From contig CAWCLK010000008.1 of assembly GCA_963796225.1 (NCBI GenBank), positions 259,929 to 323,928 of the forward strand: a stretch of DNA of 64,000 nt, given 5' to 3'. The stretch's first letter is position 1, and each line of letters begins with the position of its first letter. This stretch comes from CAWCLK01 sp963796225. GTDB lineage: Bacteria > Actinomycetota > Nitriliruptoria > Nitriliruptorales > Nitriliruptoraceae. A model generated the notes under the pieces. It was not told the origin of the DNA. It was given only the letters and a program-made list of their open reading frames with translations, and made no database searches. The position numbers were made by a program, and so were the translations under genes. Shown piece after piece: positions 63,829 to 64,000 of the stretch.

Positions 63829-64000
63829 CGGGGCTGCAGATGCCGTCGGGCACCCGAAACTGCGTCCGCGGACAGGCTGTATCACCCGTCCATTACTGGC
63901 GAGGGTAGGAAGGCCCGAAGTTGTCCGCAGCAGGGTCGTTCAGGCCACGCTGTGGACAAGGGCGTTCTCCGCTTGTCGGTGCCGGGTCATGGGACAGGCC
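63829..64000. other. 3' exon side of the intron, no gene recognised
   Basis: 172 bp to the window edge. Reading frames are short and carry no recognisable motif. It holds the second copy of the 12-mer GCGTCCGCGGAC (63862-63873). Confidence 0.4.

Noticed and set aside
61043..63853. A minus-strand gene interrupted by the intron (open frame across the joined exons)
   Set aside because: The joined frame is open for some distance but carries no recognisable motif and continues antisense into deoC; open frames are common in this base composition.

Overview
The window is a very GC-rich (by eye well above 70% G+C), densely coding bacterial chromosome segment. Several markers point to an actinomycete (Actinomycetota): a qcrCAB cytochrome bc1 operon with a diheme QcrC, an Rpf-type resuscitation factor, DUF3151 and DUF3105 proteins, myo-inositol-phosphate synthase, an alpha2-type glycyl-tRNA synthetase and many GTG starts. 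It does not look like a classical Streptomyces or Mycobacterium neighbourhood; a deep-branching actinobacterial lineage is a guess only.

Layout. 1-13.6 kb: prfC; the conserved trio of transglutaminase-like protein, alpha-E protein and circularly permuted ATP-grasp enzyme; a RecQ helicase carrying a phosphoribosyltransferase domain; an rRNA/tRNA methyltransferase; a dienelactone hydrolase; an OYE-family flavin oxidoreductase; a DUF2236 oxygenase-like protein; a zinc-ribbon rhomboid protease; tRNA-Met. 13.8-25.3 kb: an exopolysaccharide/cell-envelope island with an LPXTG protein, a DUF4012 membrane protein, six GT-B glycosyltransferases, an O-antigen-ligase-like polymerase and an initiating sugar-phosphate transferase. 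25.3-35.4 kb: HIT protein, typA, acyl-CoA dehydrogenase with an SRPBCC partner, rpf, an EamA transporter, an MTH1187 protein and a MacB-like ABC exporter. 35.5-39.1 kb: the qcrCAB respiratory operon plus a fourth membrane protein. 39.1-48.5 kb: ACT protein, tRNA-Asn, two HTH proteins that look distantly related, a small operon (Rieske protein, MGT-type glycosyltransferase, DUF3105), then the primary sigma factor, dnaG and DUF3151. 48.6-61.1 kb: M61 peptidase, Na+/H+ antiporter, ino1, glyS, thioesterase, metallo-beta-lactamase-fold hydrolase, L,D-transpeptidase and deoC. 61.4-63.8 kb: a group II intron with an RT-maturase-HNH reading frame.

Two window-wide signals stand out. First, about 16 otherwise well-conserved genes or gene positions are split by single-base indels, nearly all +1 insertions in short G or C runs, and the intron ORF alone carries about 17 more. 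Housekeeping genes are untouched. Uncorrected sequencing error is the simplest explanation, so split genes are annotated here as single loci. Second, a TANNNT -10 hexamer (TAGCCT, TACCGT, TAGGCT, TAGCGT) recurs in most intergenic gaps, and in several genes it lies exactly 7-8 nt before the start codon with no Shine-Dalgarno sequence, which suggests leaderless mRNAs. I found no clear-cut new defence or biosynthetic system; the most unusual objects are the indel-riddled intron, the leaderless-promoter pattern and the mirrored glycosyltransferase pair.
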